Of a stretch of DNA of 64,000 bases, positions 1 to 9,425 are shown piece by piece; within the stretch, counting starts at the first letter, position 1; every line of letters starts with the position of its first letter. The position numbers were made by a program, and so were the translations under genes. The stretch is from NCBI RefSeq assembly GCF_037975245.1, contig NC_092564.1, positions 10,886,484 through 10,950,483 on the forward strand. The letters run 5' to 3'. This stretch comes from Apostichopus japonicus. Lineage: Eukaryota > Echinodermata > Holothuroidea > Aspidochirotida > Stichopodidae. The notes beneath the pieces were generated by a model. That model did not search any database. It was given only the letters and a program-made list of their open reading frames with translations, and was not told the DNA's origin.

Positions 1-13
1 GTCAGTGCACGTA

Positions 14-475
14 TGGCAAGCCGTTTTAACATTTACCTCGCAATTCGACTTAAGTCGAATACATTTCACTTAAGTGGAATTCAATATCACTTAAGCAGAA
101 TACTATTTAACTTACGTGGAATTCTATTTCACTTAAGTGGAATACCATTCCACTTAAGCTTAATTGTATTTTACTTAAGCTGAATTCATCAACTTGTCAC
201 TGCATCTTACTTAAGCTAAATCTATTTCACTTAAGGGGATTGTATTTCACTTAAGTGGAAATGCATTTCACTTAAGTGGAATTGTATTCTACTTAAGTGG
301 ATACAATTCCACTTAAGTGGAATGTCCTATTTCACTTAAGTGGAATACAATTCCACTTAAGTGGAAATGCATTCCATTTAAGTGAAATGTGATTGGATAG
401 TCTATTTCACTTAAGTGGAATGTGATTGACTAGTCTATTCCACTTAAGTGGAATTTGATTGGCTAGTAAATTCAA
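14..475 (+). repeat. Left arm of the foldback element (CACTTAAGTG palindrome cluster)
   Basis: Irregularly spaced copies of YCACTTAAGTGG with AT-rich spacers. Many copies are full palindromes, so the arm can form multiple small hairpins as well as pairing with the right arm. Some copies are decayed (for example CACTTAAGCT or CATTTAAGTG). Confidence 0.8.
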
Positions 476-1082
476 CGCCAAACTTTGCCCATGCCTTTGC
501 GCGCCATTATAAACAACTTGCCGCGATACGTGTACGTACGTGGTGTCGATATGTGCACAATGAATATCGGCTGTCCATCGGGATCCAGCTAGCACTTAAC
601 ATCCGTGCAAGGTGAGTACGTACGTACCTGACCTGGTACCTGGCGAATACCATTACCAAAATAAAGCCATGGCAAATACATTACAAGTGGTTGGAGCTAC
701 AGCCGAAAACGCATTGACAAGGGCAAGAGAACGTATTACTTTTTTTTGGATTTTGGATGGAATCTTTTATTTCGTCAAAAGTTTCACTATCTAAAAAGTT
801 ACGAATACTGCCTATGTTACTTTAACAAGATGTAAGTCGCCTCTGTTGTGCATCATACTGATTGTTCCCCGGTGCAAGTGAGGAAACAACACTTCGAATT
901 GTCTCTAAAAACAACAATTATTTGATCGCATTCCAGCAATGTTTAGATGTGAATGATTAGCCATAGCCATGATGTACACGTGCAACGAGGATCGACTACA
1001 TCATCATATGTGTTGAGCAATTGAATGCGTTACGACGAACATTACCCTAAATTGTATTTATATATAAGCCACATATCAACAC

Positions 1083-1620
1083 TTCCACTTAAGTGGAATT
1101 GTATTTTACTTAAGCAGAATAGAATTCCACTTAAGTGAAATTGACGAGAAAAAGATATTATTCCACTTTAGTGAAATTGTATTCCACTTAAGTGGAATAC
1201 AATTCCACTTTAAGTGGAAATGCATTCCACTTAAGTGGAATTGTATTTCACTTAAGTGGAAATGCATTTCACTTAAGTGGAATTGTATTCCACTTAAGTG
1301 AAATAGATGGGCTATTTAGCTTAAGTGAAATGTTATTCCACTTAAGTGGAAATGTATTCCACTTAAGTGAAATACAATTCCACTTAAGTGGAATGCATTT
1401 CCACTAAAGTGAAATACAATTCCACTTAAGTGGGAGGCATATCCACTTAAGTGAAATAGAAATGAAATGGAATTTTACTTAAGGGATATTGAATTCCACT
1501 TAAGTGGAATACATTTTACTTAAGTGGAATAACATTTCACTTAAGTAGAATGTATTCCACTTAAGTGAAATGTATTCGACTTAAGTCTAATTGCGAGGTA
1601 AATGTTAAAAGGGCTTGCCA
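1083..1620 (-). repeat. Right arm of the foldback element (CACTTAAGTG palindrome cluster)
   Basis: Inverted counterpart of the left arm, with about 20 CTTAAG cores. The outermost 60 or so bases mirror positions 14-75. A 71-codon open frame through this arm is only the repeat read as protein and is not a gene. Confidence 0.8.
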
Positions 1621-1622
1621 TA

Positions 1623-2160
1623 TGCACGACCTCTAGCATCACTAATACACAGCCCGATCACTAGACTCGTTATCTATCGATGAAGTGGTGTGTTGCCGGA
1701 TTTTGTCAAGGTTTTGGTACTACGGGCGAAGGTTATTGTTTAAGTTTTGTAACCCATCGGGAAGCGATAAGAGGGGTGGGGCGTAGGGGTTGTGGGAGTG
1801 GGTGGTGGGGCATTTTCACGCAGATTGGAACAATCTCAAGAAGTGATAGGTGCGTCCGCCTGCCCCCCCCCCCACCCACTACATGATATTCACAGGAGAT
1901 GTGCTCAATTCTCCAATCACATGCAGAATTTATTTTTAGATTCATTGTATGAGTTACGGTACGAGGTTTAGGGTAACAATTAGCATTCAGGTCGGAGTAT
2001 AACATTTTATCTCTGGATGGCAGTGTCGCATCGAAGGACATATGTCTAGTGCAGTTTGCATATAGATCCTGGTCTAATACCGAAATGCATCATGTTCCCG
2101 ACGACTCGGTCGAGTTCGAGACCAGCCACAGTTGCTCTCATAGCACAATTGTACAATTGT
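1623..2160. other. Intergenic, no gene seen
   Basis: Contains a G-rich stretch near 1775-1812 and a C tract near 1861-1876. Short open frames on both strands show no protein-like composition or recognisable motif. Confidence 0.5.
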
Positions 2161-2161
2161 T

Positions 2162-2240
<79 letters not shown>

Positions 2241-2250
2241 ATATATATTA
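2161..2250. repeat. TA-rich microsatellite
   Basis: Near-continuous (TA)n with occasional ATTTAT interruptions. Tyr/Ile-rich open frames across it are artefacts. It abuts the dispersed repeat that follows; the inverted copy of that repeat at the right end of the window also ends in a TA tract, so the tract may belong to the element. Confidence 0.9.
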
Positions 2251-2626
2251 GTGAGAGAGGAAATATGAAAACGTCAAAATGGAGTTGTCGGTGTAAGGGG
2301 TAGGGTGAGGCGCACACCCCTTCCAAAATCATCGATCCGTCACTGGCTACACTATGTGTATAATAGGGATCAGCCCTGTAATTATGTCACTGTTCTTTTT
2401 TCTCTTCCCAGTTGCTTGCCCTTTTTTCTACTCCCTCCTTTTCTCCATTTCCTCTATTTCTTCTTTTTCTTTTCCCTTCCTTCCTCCCCTTCTTTCCCCT
2501 CTTTTTCCCTTTTTTCTTCTCTCTTTTTTTCTCGCCTCTATTTCTTACCTGGGGGGCGCACGCCCCCAACGCCCCCCTAGATACGCGCGCCCCCAACGCC
2601 CCCCCTGGATACGCGCCTGATCAAGG
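2251..2626 (+). repeat. Dispersed repeat with polypyrimidine core, copy 1
   Basis: Matches, in reverse complement, the sequence at 63583-63930. Shared blocks include TTAGTGAGAGAGGA, GATCCGTCACT, TAATTATGTCACTGTTC, a long C/T-rich tract (about 2395-2545) and the GC-rich end with CGCCCCCAACGCCCCCC. Both copies stop at the same terminus, CTGGATACGCGCCTG here. The terminus read inward, CAGGCGCGTATCCAGG, resembles ends of hAT-type elements, but I found no matching inverted end, so the class is open. Open frames in the C/T tract are low-complexity artefacts. Confidence 0.65.
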
Positions 2627-3272
2627 TGGTCAGAATTTGACCCTAAGTGACCTTTGACCTCTTCATAGAACATTCAGTTCTAGTACATTTCTGAGCATGA
2701 GGATAATCGCAGCTTTGATTTTGATGTCGACAAGGATTTCAGGCTTTTGGCAGCTGATGACTCCAATTTACATTTGACCTCTTAACAGAACTGCTCAAAG
2801 TGTAATGCTCAGTGAGGGGGACCTACCACCTAATTATGACATTTTACCGATGCTACAGATATTCACTAAACTAGACTACAAGGTTTTTGTATTTTGGCAG
2901 CTGATGACCTCAATTGACATAACTTCAAAATTTCCATCTGTAAATATGAGAACATTTTCAACATGATACCCTTGAGAAGGGCACTTTTGAAAACATGCAA
3001 GAGAGAATAAAAAACCCAGTATTTTTAGGTGCAGGGCAGAGATGGTCTTATGGTATTGCAGAAGTATTCAAGACTATGCATGAAATAAAGATAGATTTCC
3101 CCAGAAAAAATTTCTGCCAAACTATTCCTTAAAATTTAGGAGAGCAGTTTTTTCAAGAGTTTTAAGTACAGCTTCCATAACAGTGTTCTCTATTATATCT
3201 CTTGCTATTTATGGTGATACAAAAATTTACACACATGGTGATACAAAAAAAAGAAGTAGAAAAGCTTACATA
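2627..3272. other. Intergenic, no gene seen
   Basis: Moderately AT-rich unique-looking sequence. A loosely repeated phrase (TTTTGGCAGCTGATGA about 2733-2761 and 2893-2910; TTTGACCTCTT about 2652 and 2774) hints at an old internal duplication. No open frame of note. Confidence 0.4.
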
Positions 3273-3282
3273 TATATACAGT

Positions 3283-3336
<54 letters not shown>

Positions 3337-3362
3337 TTTACATATATATATGTACATATAGA
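3273..3362. repeat. TA microsatellite
   Basis: Long (TA)n tract with short interruptions. Open frames through it are artefacts. Confidence 0.9.
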
Positions 3363-3365
3363 TAG

Positions 3366-3503
3366 GGAGTACTCTATTCGATTAAGCCCAAAAGGGTTTC
3401 TTAGTTGACTTCCTTTCACATTTTTTACTTATTTGTACTTTTATTGTCTTGTTCACCTTGTAATACTATGTGATGAAACAAATAATAATAATAAATATAT
3501 CTT
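3366..3503 (+). repeat. LINE-like 3' tail fragment
   Basis: The pattern GGAGTACTCTATTCGATTAAGCC...GACTTCCTTTCACATT...GATGAAACAAATAATAATAATAAAT resembles the two tails at 41088-41175 and 41290-41395 (GGAGTCTTCT...TTGTTAAGC...GAAGACTTCC...GTGAAAAACAAATAAAT). It ends in an A/T-rich simple repeat, as LINE tails do. This is a short, diverged 5'-truncated fragment. Confidence 0.45.
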
Positions 3504-3521
3504 TTAAGAAGCTGCAACATC

Positions 3522-4003
3522 GGTGGCTCAAAAAGTTTGTGATCCTGAAAGTTTTAGACCGGCAGGTCTTTCTGGTAGCTGGATCGAATCACATTCCGAT
3601 TCTTCTTCAACTTTAGTCCTATTTCTAATCCCTTCGGGGGAAACTTCCATCAGCTTGTCATTTTGGATTGATGAAGCGTTCGGCACGTCGCTACCAGAAT
3701 TGGAACAAACTTTTCTGTCTTCTTCTGCCTTCAGGAGGTTATCGTCTGGTAAGCCTTTCCTGATCTGGTAAGAGTTAGACTGTACTTAACTCGGAGGTGA
3801 GACGGAGGCTTTCATGTCCATAATGAGACTAGAGAAGGGATCTGAATCGGCTACAGGGGCTTGGGATTCCAATTTATTGTCTCTGTCTGATGTTTCGTCA
3901 TCTTCCCAAGCCTCTTCCAAATTTAAGTCTTCTGGAGGTCTCTCAGGGAGCTGTTCCATGGTGGACACCATAGGTGGTTCTGTCCATAAAGGAGTATGAA
4001 AGA
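3522..4003 (-). pseudogene. Putative terminal exon of an unidentified acidic protein, with an in-frame stop
   Basis: On the minus strand one frame stays open from about 4025 to a TAA at 3786-3788, and the same frame then continues open for about 85 more codons to a TGA near 3523. The two halves share a hydrophilic, acidic composition: WEDDETSDRDNKLESQ before the stop and LLKAEEDRKVCSNSGSD then VEEESECDSIQ after it. The phrase LPERP occurs in both halves (QLPERPPEDL and QLPERPAGLK). A plausible acceptor (CTCCTTTATGGACAG) lies near 4003. I do not recognise the protein. It may be a real last exon with a nonsense change, two exons joined by a very short spacer, or a pseudogene. The phase does not fit directly to the exon-like segment at 4757-4883, so an unseen exon may lie between. 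Confidence 0.35.
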
Positions 4004-4029
4004 AAATTACTAGATAGGAATACACAAGC

Positions 4030-4750
4030 CATGTAAACTAATTTTTAGATTTCTTGACCTTCGACCTCTTTGACGTCATCAATCACGCAGGCATGAGTTA
4101 ACATGGTTAGGCACCCACCCACCAAGCTTGAACTCGACAGGACTTGGGGTCTAGGAGGAGTTTGCGACATACTTAGTTTTGCTCACTCACTCACGCACAC
4201 AGACATACACATGCACACTCACTTACTCACATTTTTGATGTGGGGTGAAATACAATATCTCATCTCCCTATTCATTACATGAAGGGAGATGAGATCAAAA
4301 CAAACTCAACACAAGGTCACAAACAGTTCTGCTTTACAGCAAGAAATAGATAGTGGTCTACTTTAAAATGCACTGTGCAGTTTTCAGTACAGTCAACTGT
4401 TTATATTGTAAATTTAAAAATCATATCGTTTAAGCAGCTTATTTTAGCCGCCCACCCCTCCTCCACTCACCCCCACCCCAAATCGAGTTCTATTAACCTT
4501 CCCAATCCTTTACAACTTGAGATAGTTTAAAATGTCGTTACCAAGACACAGCGTTACCTTTCAACAAGTTACATTTATGGTAAGTAAACATTCAGTTTGG
4601 GATTATCCAATAACTTGTCTCAATACATTGCATTTACTTTTCCCAGTCAGTTTCTTATTTTTGAATTGTTTTACAAAAGAATAAAACATAGATAATATGT
4701 TGCCAGCTGACAAAACCTTGCTTAAAATAAAACATGTTTAGAGAGTGAAA
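4030..4750. other. Intergenic or intronic, no gene seen
   Basis: Contains CA-rich simple sequence (about 4180-4225) and a 12-bp perfect hairpin (4257-4295). If the two exon-like segments on the minus strand belong together, this is intron. Confidence 0.4.
4257..4295. repeat. 12-bp inverted repeat (hairpin)
   Basis: ATCTCATCTCCC at 4257-4268 and its exact complement GGGAGATGAGAT at 4284-4295, separated by 15 bases. No known function. Confidence 0.7.
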
Positions 4751-4756
4751 CTTACT

Positions 4757-4883
4757 TATGACTGGTTAAAATGTCCCTGTAACTATCGCTACCACTGGAC
4801 TCCGTGTTCAGAGATGAGCCATGCTTGTACTCGGACTGAGCCGTAGATCTCCTAAATTTTCTATAGCCACTTTTTGTGGGGAG
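4757..4883 (-). CDS. Putative internal exon, unknown protein
   Basis: On the minus strand the frame reads SGYRKFRRSTAQSEYKHG then SSLNTESSGSDSYRDIL and is followed by a consensus donor (CATAA|GTAAGT near 4756). Upstream is a pyrimidine-rich stretch with a possible acceptor. Ser/Lys/Arg-rich composition would fit a cytoplasmic tail or linker, but I do not recognise it. The hydrophobic residues read upstream of it are probably translated intron. It might belong with the acidic exon at 3522-4003 on the same strand. Confidence 0.3.
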
Positions 4884-5940
4884 AATAAACTGTAGCGGAA
4901 GATGAAAGAAAAGAGGACCAACAATGTAGACAGACAGAGGGTGAAAGAAGAACAAACAAAACACACTCAATGAACGTAAAAATATGTACGTCAGGCAGCA
5001 GGTGGATGGCAAAATACCTCTTGCGGTAATGAGCTTAAAAATCATCCATCACTGATAGCAACAACTGCGGTATGCCTTTTAACCCTTTCAATGCCTTAGG
5101 TGCCCTCTTGATCATCCTACAACTTTATCATCCAAGTCAGGGCTCTAAGATTGTCCAAAATTGCAGCGAAATTTGTGCCAAGAGCCAGTAAATATTGAGC
5201 AGCTGCAGGAAATGTTAAGGTTTTGATGTACAGTTTTCAAAAAACCACTGAAAAAAAAGTTGCTCTTAAAATTCTGTCTATTCTACATGTTTTTTTCTCA
5301 CTCTGGAAACCATGCCCCTTGGTGCCTTTCACAAGTGTATGTAAATAGCCTTGTTTTCCTACTAAAACTACAAAGTTGCTGTAGTGCCCCTGCTATCTCA
5401 ATGAAAATCAAAGACAATTTCTAATTCTCTCCCTCGAAATAGTGGCTGTGCCCCTCCGGATTCTTAATGAGAGTACATTAACAAACTGGGTACTTAGGTA
5501 ACAACTGCAATTGCTGATTCAAGGCACCAAACTGCATTAAATAAAAGCTTTCAATATATAAATATCTCTGCATCCTACCCTCTTGGTTTCTGTTACAGCT
5601 TATTGTTGCTCCATTTACTGATACTGTTTATATAATAAACTACTTATTATCGACTTTTGTTTTCCAAAATATTCTGTTTTGATTATTCTTGTGTGCAATT
5701 ACTCCACCGTAATGTTCAACTACAGTAGTAGCAGTGTGGTCTAACAGTTGAATGTTAAATGGATTCCAGAGGGGTGAGAAAGGTAGGGATTTGGGATGGG
5801 TACAGTGACAGGACTCACAGGAGTAAGGATTGGGGAGTACAACAATTACAGCCCATCATATATGGAGGGACTACGCCTACCTGCGTAAAGAAATATGATG
5901 TTTGTCCAGACGAAGAACAGATTTATCCTCTAAACTTGAC
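4884..5940. other. Intergenic, no gene seen
   Basis: AT-rich with no long frame, no repeat family that I recognise and no RNA gene. An open frame from 5759 that runs into the TA tract has no protein-like character. Confidence 0.4.
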
Positions 5941-5943
5941 AAA

Positions 5944-5982
<39 letters not shown>
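5941..5982. repeat. TA microsatellite, left part
   Basis: The (TA)n tract is split by a hAT-like MITE and continues at 6595. Confidence 0.85.
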
Positions 5983-6591
5983 CAGGGTTCTGCCCGGGGT
6001 GGATTGAGTGCCGGCAGGACTATCTAAGCTGAGCGCCACCATCGGTTGGCGCGGAGCGTAGAAGAAAATTGTGGGCTTTGGAAACCCCACAGATGGCCGG
6101 AACGGCCCTTCCCGAGTATTCTGAGCCACATGTAGACAGCTTTGAAATGAGATCTTATGTCTGGAATTTTTCATAATTAATGAAAAAAGTTAGGACAAAA
6201 ATCTGGAGCACCAGAGTACAGACCAGCCGGTGGTGCCTATTAAATAAATCATTCAGGCTGAGATGATAATTTTAGATGGGACAGTTACTTACGACAGTTA
6301 TGATATACACACTGAGCGACTAACACTGCTTCTCATGTATCGAGTAGTGAATACAAAATCTGAGTGTAATTTCAGGTACAAATAAAGTCCGATCAACTGC
6401 GCGATATCATGCAGTGAACCTTTGAACAGCGTTTATTACTGCAGTGTTACTGTACGTTCGACCCTCCGGCTATGGAGCTGTTTTTTGGAGTTCCTATCGA
6501 AAATAAGTGCCGGTCGGAAAAGTCACTTAGGCAGATTGTGGCGGTCGGTAATTCAGCGTGTTGGTCGGGCCCGACCGGCAGCGGCAGAACC

Positions 6592-6594
<3 letters not shown>
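5983..6594. mobile_element. hAT-like MITE inserted in a TA microsatellite
   Basis: It begins CAGGGTTCTGCC at 5983 and ends with the exact complement GGCAGAACCCTG at 6594; similarity continues loosely inward (GTGCCGG against GCTGCCGG). Both sides continue as (TA)n, so any 8-bp target duplication would be masked by the repeat. The 612-bp interior has no transposase. CAGGG termini are common in hAT elements, so that class is inferred only from the end sequence. Confidence 0.65.
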
Positions 6595-6925
<331 letters not shown>

Positions 6926-7043
6926 ATATATATATCATGCTCTACTTCGGTATTGAGCCCTCTCAACGTTGATAGTATTTTAGCTATATTTTATAGTTTG
7001 GCTCCTGAACCTTGGTTGAGCCTCTACTTACTAACAGCAGTAC

Positions 7044-9229
7044 ATGCTTTTACAGCTTAGTATGGAACGATACAACATGAACTACTCGGGCAAGAACATT
7101 CCTTTGCCATCAACTAGAGAATACTTGAAAAGACTGCTAGAGATGACAGAGAAGCTGATAAACGGATGCGATGGAGAGCATTATTTATCCTGGCCGACAC
7201 TGACACCGATGCGGAAACGAGTGACACCAGCCGTGACGAGGACAACACCGCCACCACCGATGCATACGGGCTAAAATCGAGATGCGTCCCACCACAAATC
7301 CTGGAGTTGGTCTCATTCGAGTCCGATATGCTGGGAATGGTCGAGAACATTAAGTTCAAGGAAGTGACGGAGAAGTTCCTGTCCAACCTCAAGAAGGACA
7401 TAGAAAACATCACATCCTCTAAAGAAATCTTCGTAGAGGCGGACAAAACCAGGAACATGTACAAGATGGACCCCGCCAAATATGGTGGGTTGCTAACTGT
7501 AAACATATCTCAGAAATACAAATATGCGGACCGCAACACCGCCACCGAAGTAGACAATGAATACACAAGTCTAGCTGACAAACTAAAAATAGGTAACCGA
7601 ATAAATAAAACTGGACCCAAAACGGCTTTCGTGACAATCAAGGACCACAAAGAAATTTTTCAAGATAACACAAAATGCAGGCTAATAAACACAAAAAAAA
7701 CCTGAAATGGGACGAGTGAGCAAGGCCATGCTTGACCACATAAATGCAAACATACCACAAGCGTACTGGAATGGATTAAAAATATACAGGAAAAGAGCAG
7801 TCTCACCTTTCTGGTCTTCGATATTGTTGATTTTTACCCTGCAATAAGCAAGGATCTCATACACAAATGTCTAGCATGGGCCAAAGCATACACCAGAATC
7901 AGTGATACTGAATACAAGACTATCATGCATGCAAGGCGATCTCTCCTTCACGATCACAAGGGCAAAAGAGAAGAGAGACACAGGTAACCAATTCCACGTC
8001 TCAATGGGTGCATTTGACAAAGCGGAAGTTTGTAAATTGGTGGGACTATTCATTTTGAACCAACTGGAGAAAAACCCCGATATCACTGGTTTGGGACTAT
8101 ACAGGGACGATGGGATACCAGTAATGAGGTCATGCTCAGGCAGCAAAGCAGACAGAATACGAAAAGCCCTAATCAAGACCGTTCATACATGTGGACTAAA
8201 AATCACTGTCCAAACGAACTTGAAAACAGTCAACTTCCTTGACGTCACTTTGAACATGAATACCAGCGAGTACCAGCCCTACAGAAAACCAAACAACGAA
8301 CCAATCTACATAAGCCAACACTCGAACCACCCGCCCGCAATAATAAAGAACATACCGCCAGCCATCGAAAGAACAGTTTCTGGTCTATCATCTAACCAGG
8401 ACACATTCAAGAAAGCAGCACCCACCTACAATCATGCCCTCCGGTCAGCTGGATACAACTATACTATCAAATACCAAAACAAGGAAAACAAAAACACCAA
8501 ACAGAACAAGAAACGCAGGTCAAGAAAAATCACATGGTACAACCCCACATACAGCAAAAACGTAAAGACCAACTTTGCAGCGGACTTCCTAAAACTCATC
8601 GACAAGCAATTCCCACAGACCAACAAGCTACACAAAATCTTCAACTGATCAACAGTCAAAATAAAGTTACAGCTGTATGAGAAACATACAACAGATCATC
8701 AAGTCACACAACTCAAAGGTCATGAAAGAAACGAGCCAACCCCCCCAGGAAAAGGCATGCAACTGCCGAGAAGTAGACAGTTGCTCACTTCGCGGCAACT
8801 GCTTGTTAATGACGTCATTTACAAAGCCACCGTCACGTCAGGAACCGACAACGCGTCATACATAGGCCTCGCGAGCGGAGAATTTAAGAAGAAATACAAC
8901 AACCACACCAAATCATTCCAACATGACCGATATAAGAAAGAAACAGAACTCTCTGAACACATCTGGCAACTCAAGGAGAAAAAAGCTGAATATTCAATAC
9001 ACTGGGAAATTGTGTCACAGTCCAGACGCACAAGCGGCAGTCTGGTCTATGCAATCTTTGCAAAGAAAAGCTCCAAATTACCACCCTCAAATGCAACACG
9101 CTCAACTAGAGAAGCGAGCGCATCTCTACCTGTAGACATGGCAACAGACACAAAAGGAAACCACCCAGCCGTGTCAAACCCAAATGGTAGTTCGTGGAAT
9201 AGCAACCCATACTTTATTACGGATCAGTA
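7044..9229 (+). pseudogene. Penelope-like polyprotein: reverse transcriptase and GIY-YIG endonuclease, frameshifted
   Basis: The reading passes through at least four frames. 7044-7165 gives the N-terminal start (NIPLPSTREYLKRLL). 7166-7703 continues with MRWRALFILAD, VPPQILELVSFESDML and FVTIKDHKEIFQDN, the conserved lead into the RT. A gap or shift lies at about 7704-7900. 7902-8648 carries the RT catalytic box YRDDGIPVMRS (about 8100), VNFLDVTLN and a basic C-terminal tail. After further shifts, 8720-8830 holds CNCREVDSCSLRGNC, a Cys-rich motif, and 8809-9229 holds VIYKATVTSGTDNASYIGLA, the GIY-YIG start, followed by FKKKYNNHTKSF. The catalytic RT aspartates and the GIY-YIG core are still visible. 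The frame ends inside the downstream terminal repeat. Confidence 0.85.
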
Positions 9230-9304
9230 GGCCTGGCAATCGCTGAACTCCGAGCAGCAATGGACTCAAAATAGTTAATGTTTATTACAATATATATATA
9301 TCTA
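9185..9304 (+). repeat. Downstream terminal direct repeat (pseudo-LTR) of the Penelope-like element
   Basis: Direct copy of 6781-6925 with an internal deletion of about 25 bp. The GIY-YIG frame terminates within it. Confidence 0.8.
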
Positions 9305-9425
9305 TATCTATATATATATATATATATATATAGATAAATATATATCTATAATATATATAGATATATATATATATATATATACAGATATATGTATGTATAT
9401 ATATATATATAATAATAATAATAAG
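9289..9425. repeat. TA microsatellite passing into a TAA repeat
   Basis: (TA)n with GATA-like interruptions, ending in AATAATAATAATAA, which is the simple-repeat tail of the minus-strand LINE. Confidence 0.85.

Larger units (their letters stand above)
14..1620. mobile_element. Foldback-type DNA transposon with long palindrome-rich terminal inverted repeats
   Basis: The left end (TGGCAAGCCGTTTTAACATT...) is matched by the reverse complement of the right end over more than 60 bp, with only a couple of mismatches in the outer part. A TA dinucleotide lies directly outside each end (12-13 and 1621-1622), consistent with a TA target duplication. Both arms consist of diverged copies of a motif close to ATTCCACTTAAGTGGAAT, itself a palindrome. 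By hand I count about 16 CTTAAG cores in the left arm and about 20 in the right. The middle (about 475-1080) is unique and has no convincing coding region, so the element looks non-autonomous. The design recalls foldback elements such as Drosophila FB and sea urchin TU, whose arms are made of short repeats. The superfamily is not established. Confidence 0.8.

Noticed and set aside
2049-2303. Tyr/Ile-rich open frames at 2049-2303, 3183-3365, 6422-6850 and 9285-9491
   Set aside because: They are translated TA microsatellites.
2305-2657. Several overlapping frames on both strands rich in Phe/Leu/Pro/Ser or Lys/Glu/Arg
   Set aside because: They translate a homopyrimidine/homopurine tract inside a dispersed repeat; the same happens at 63545-63822.
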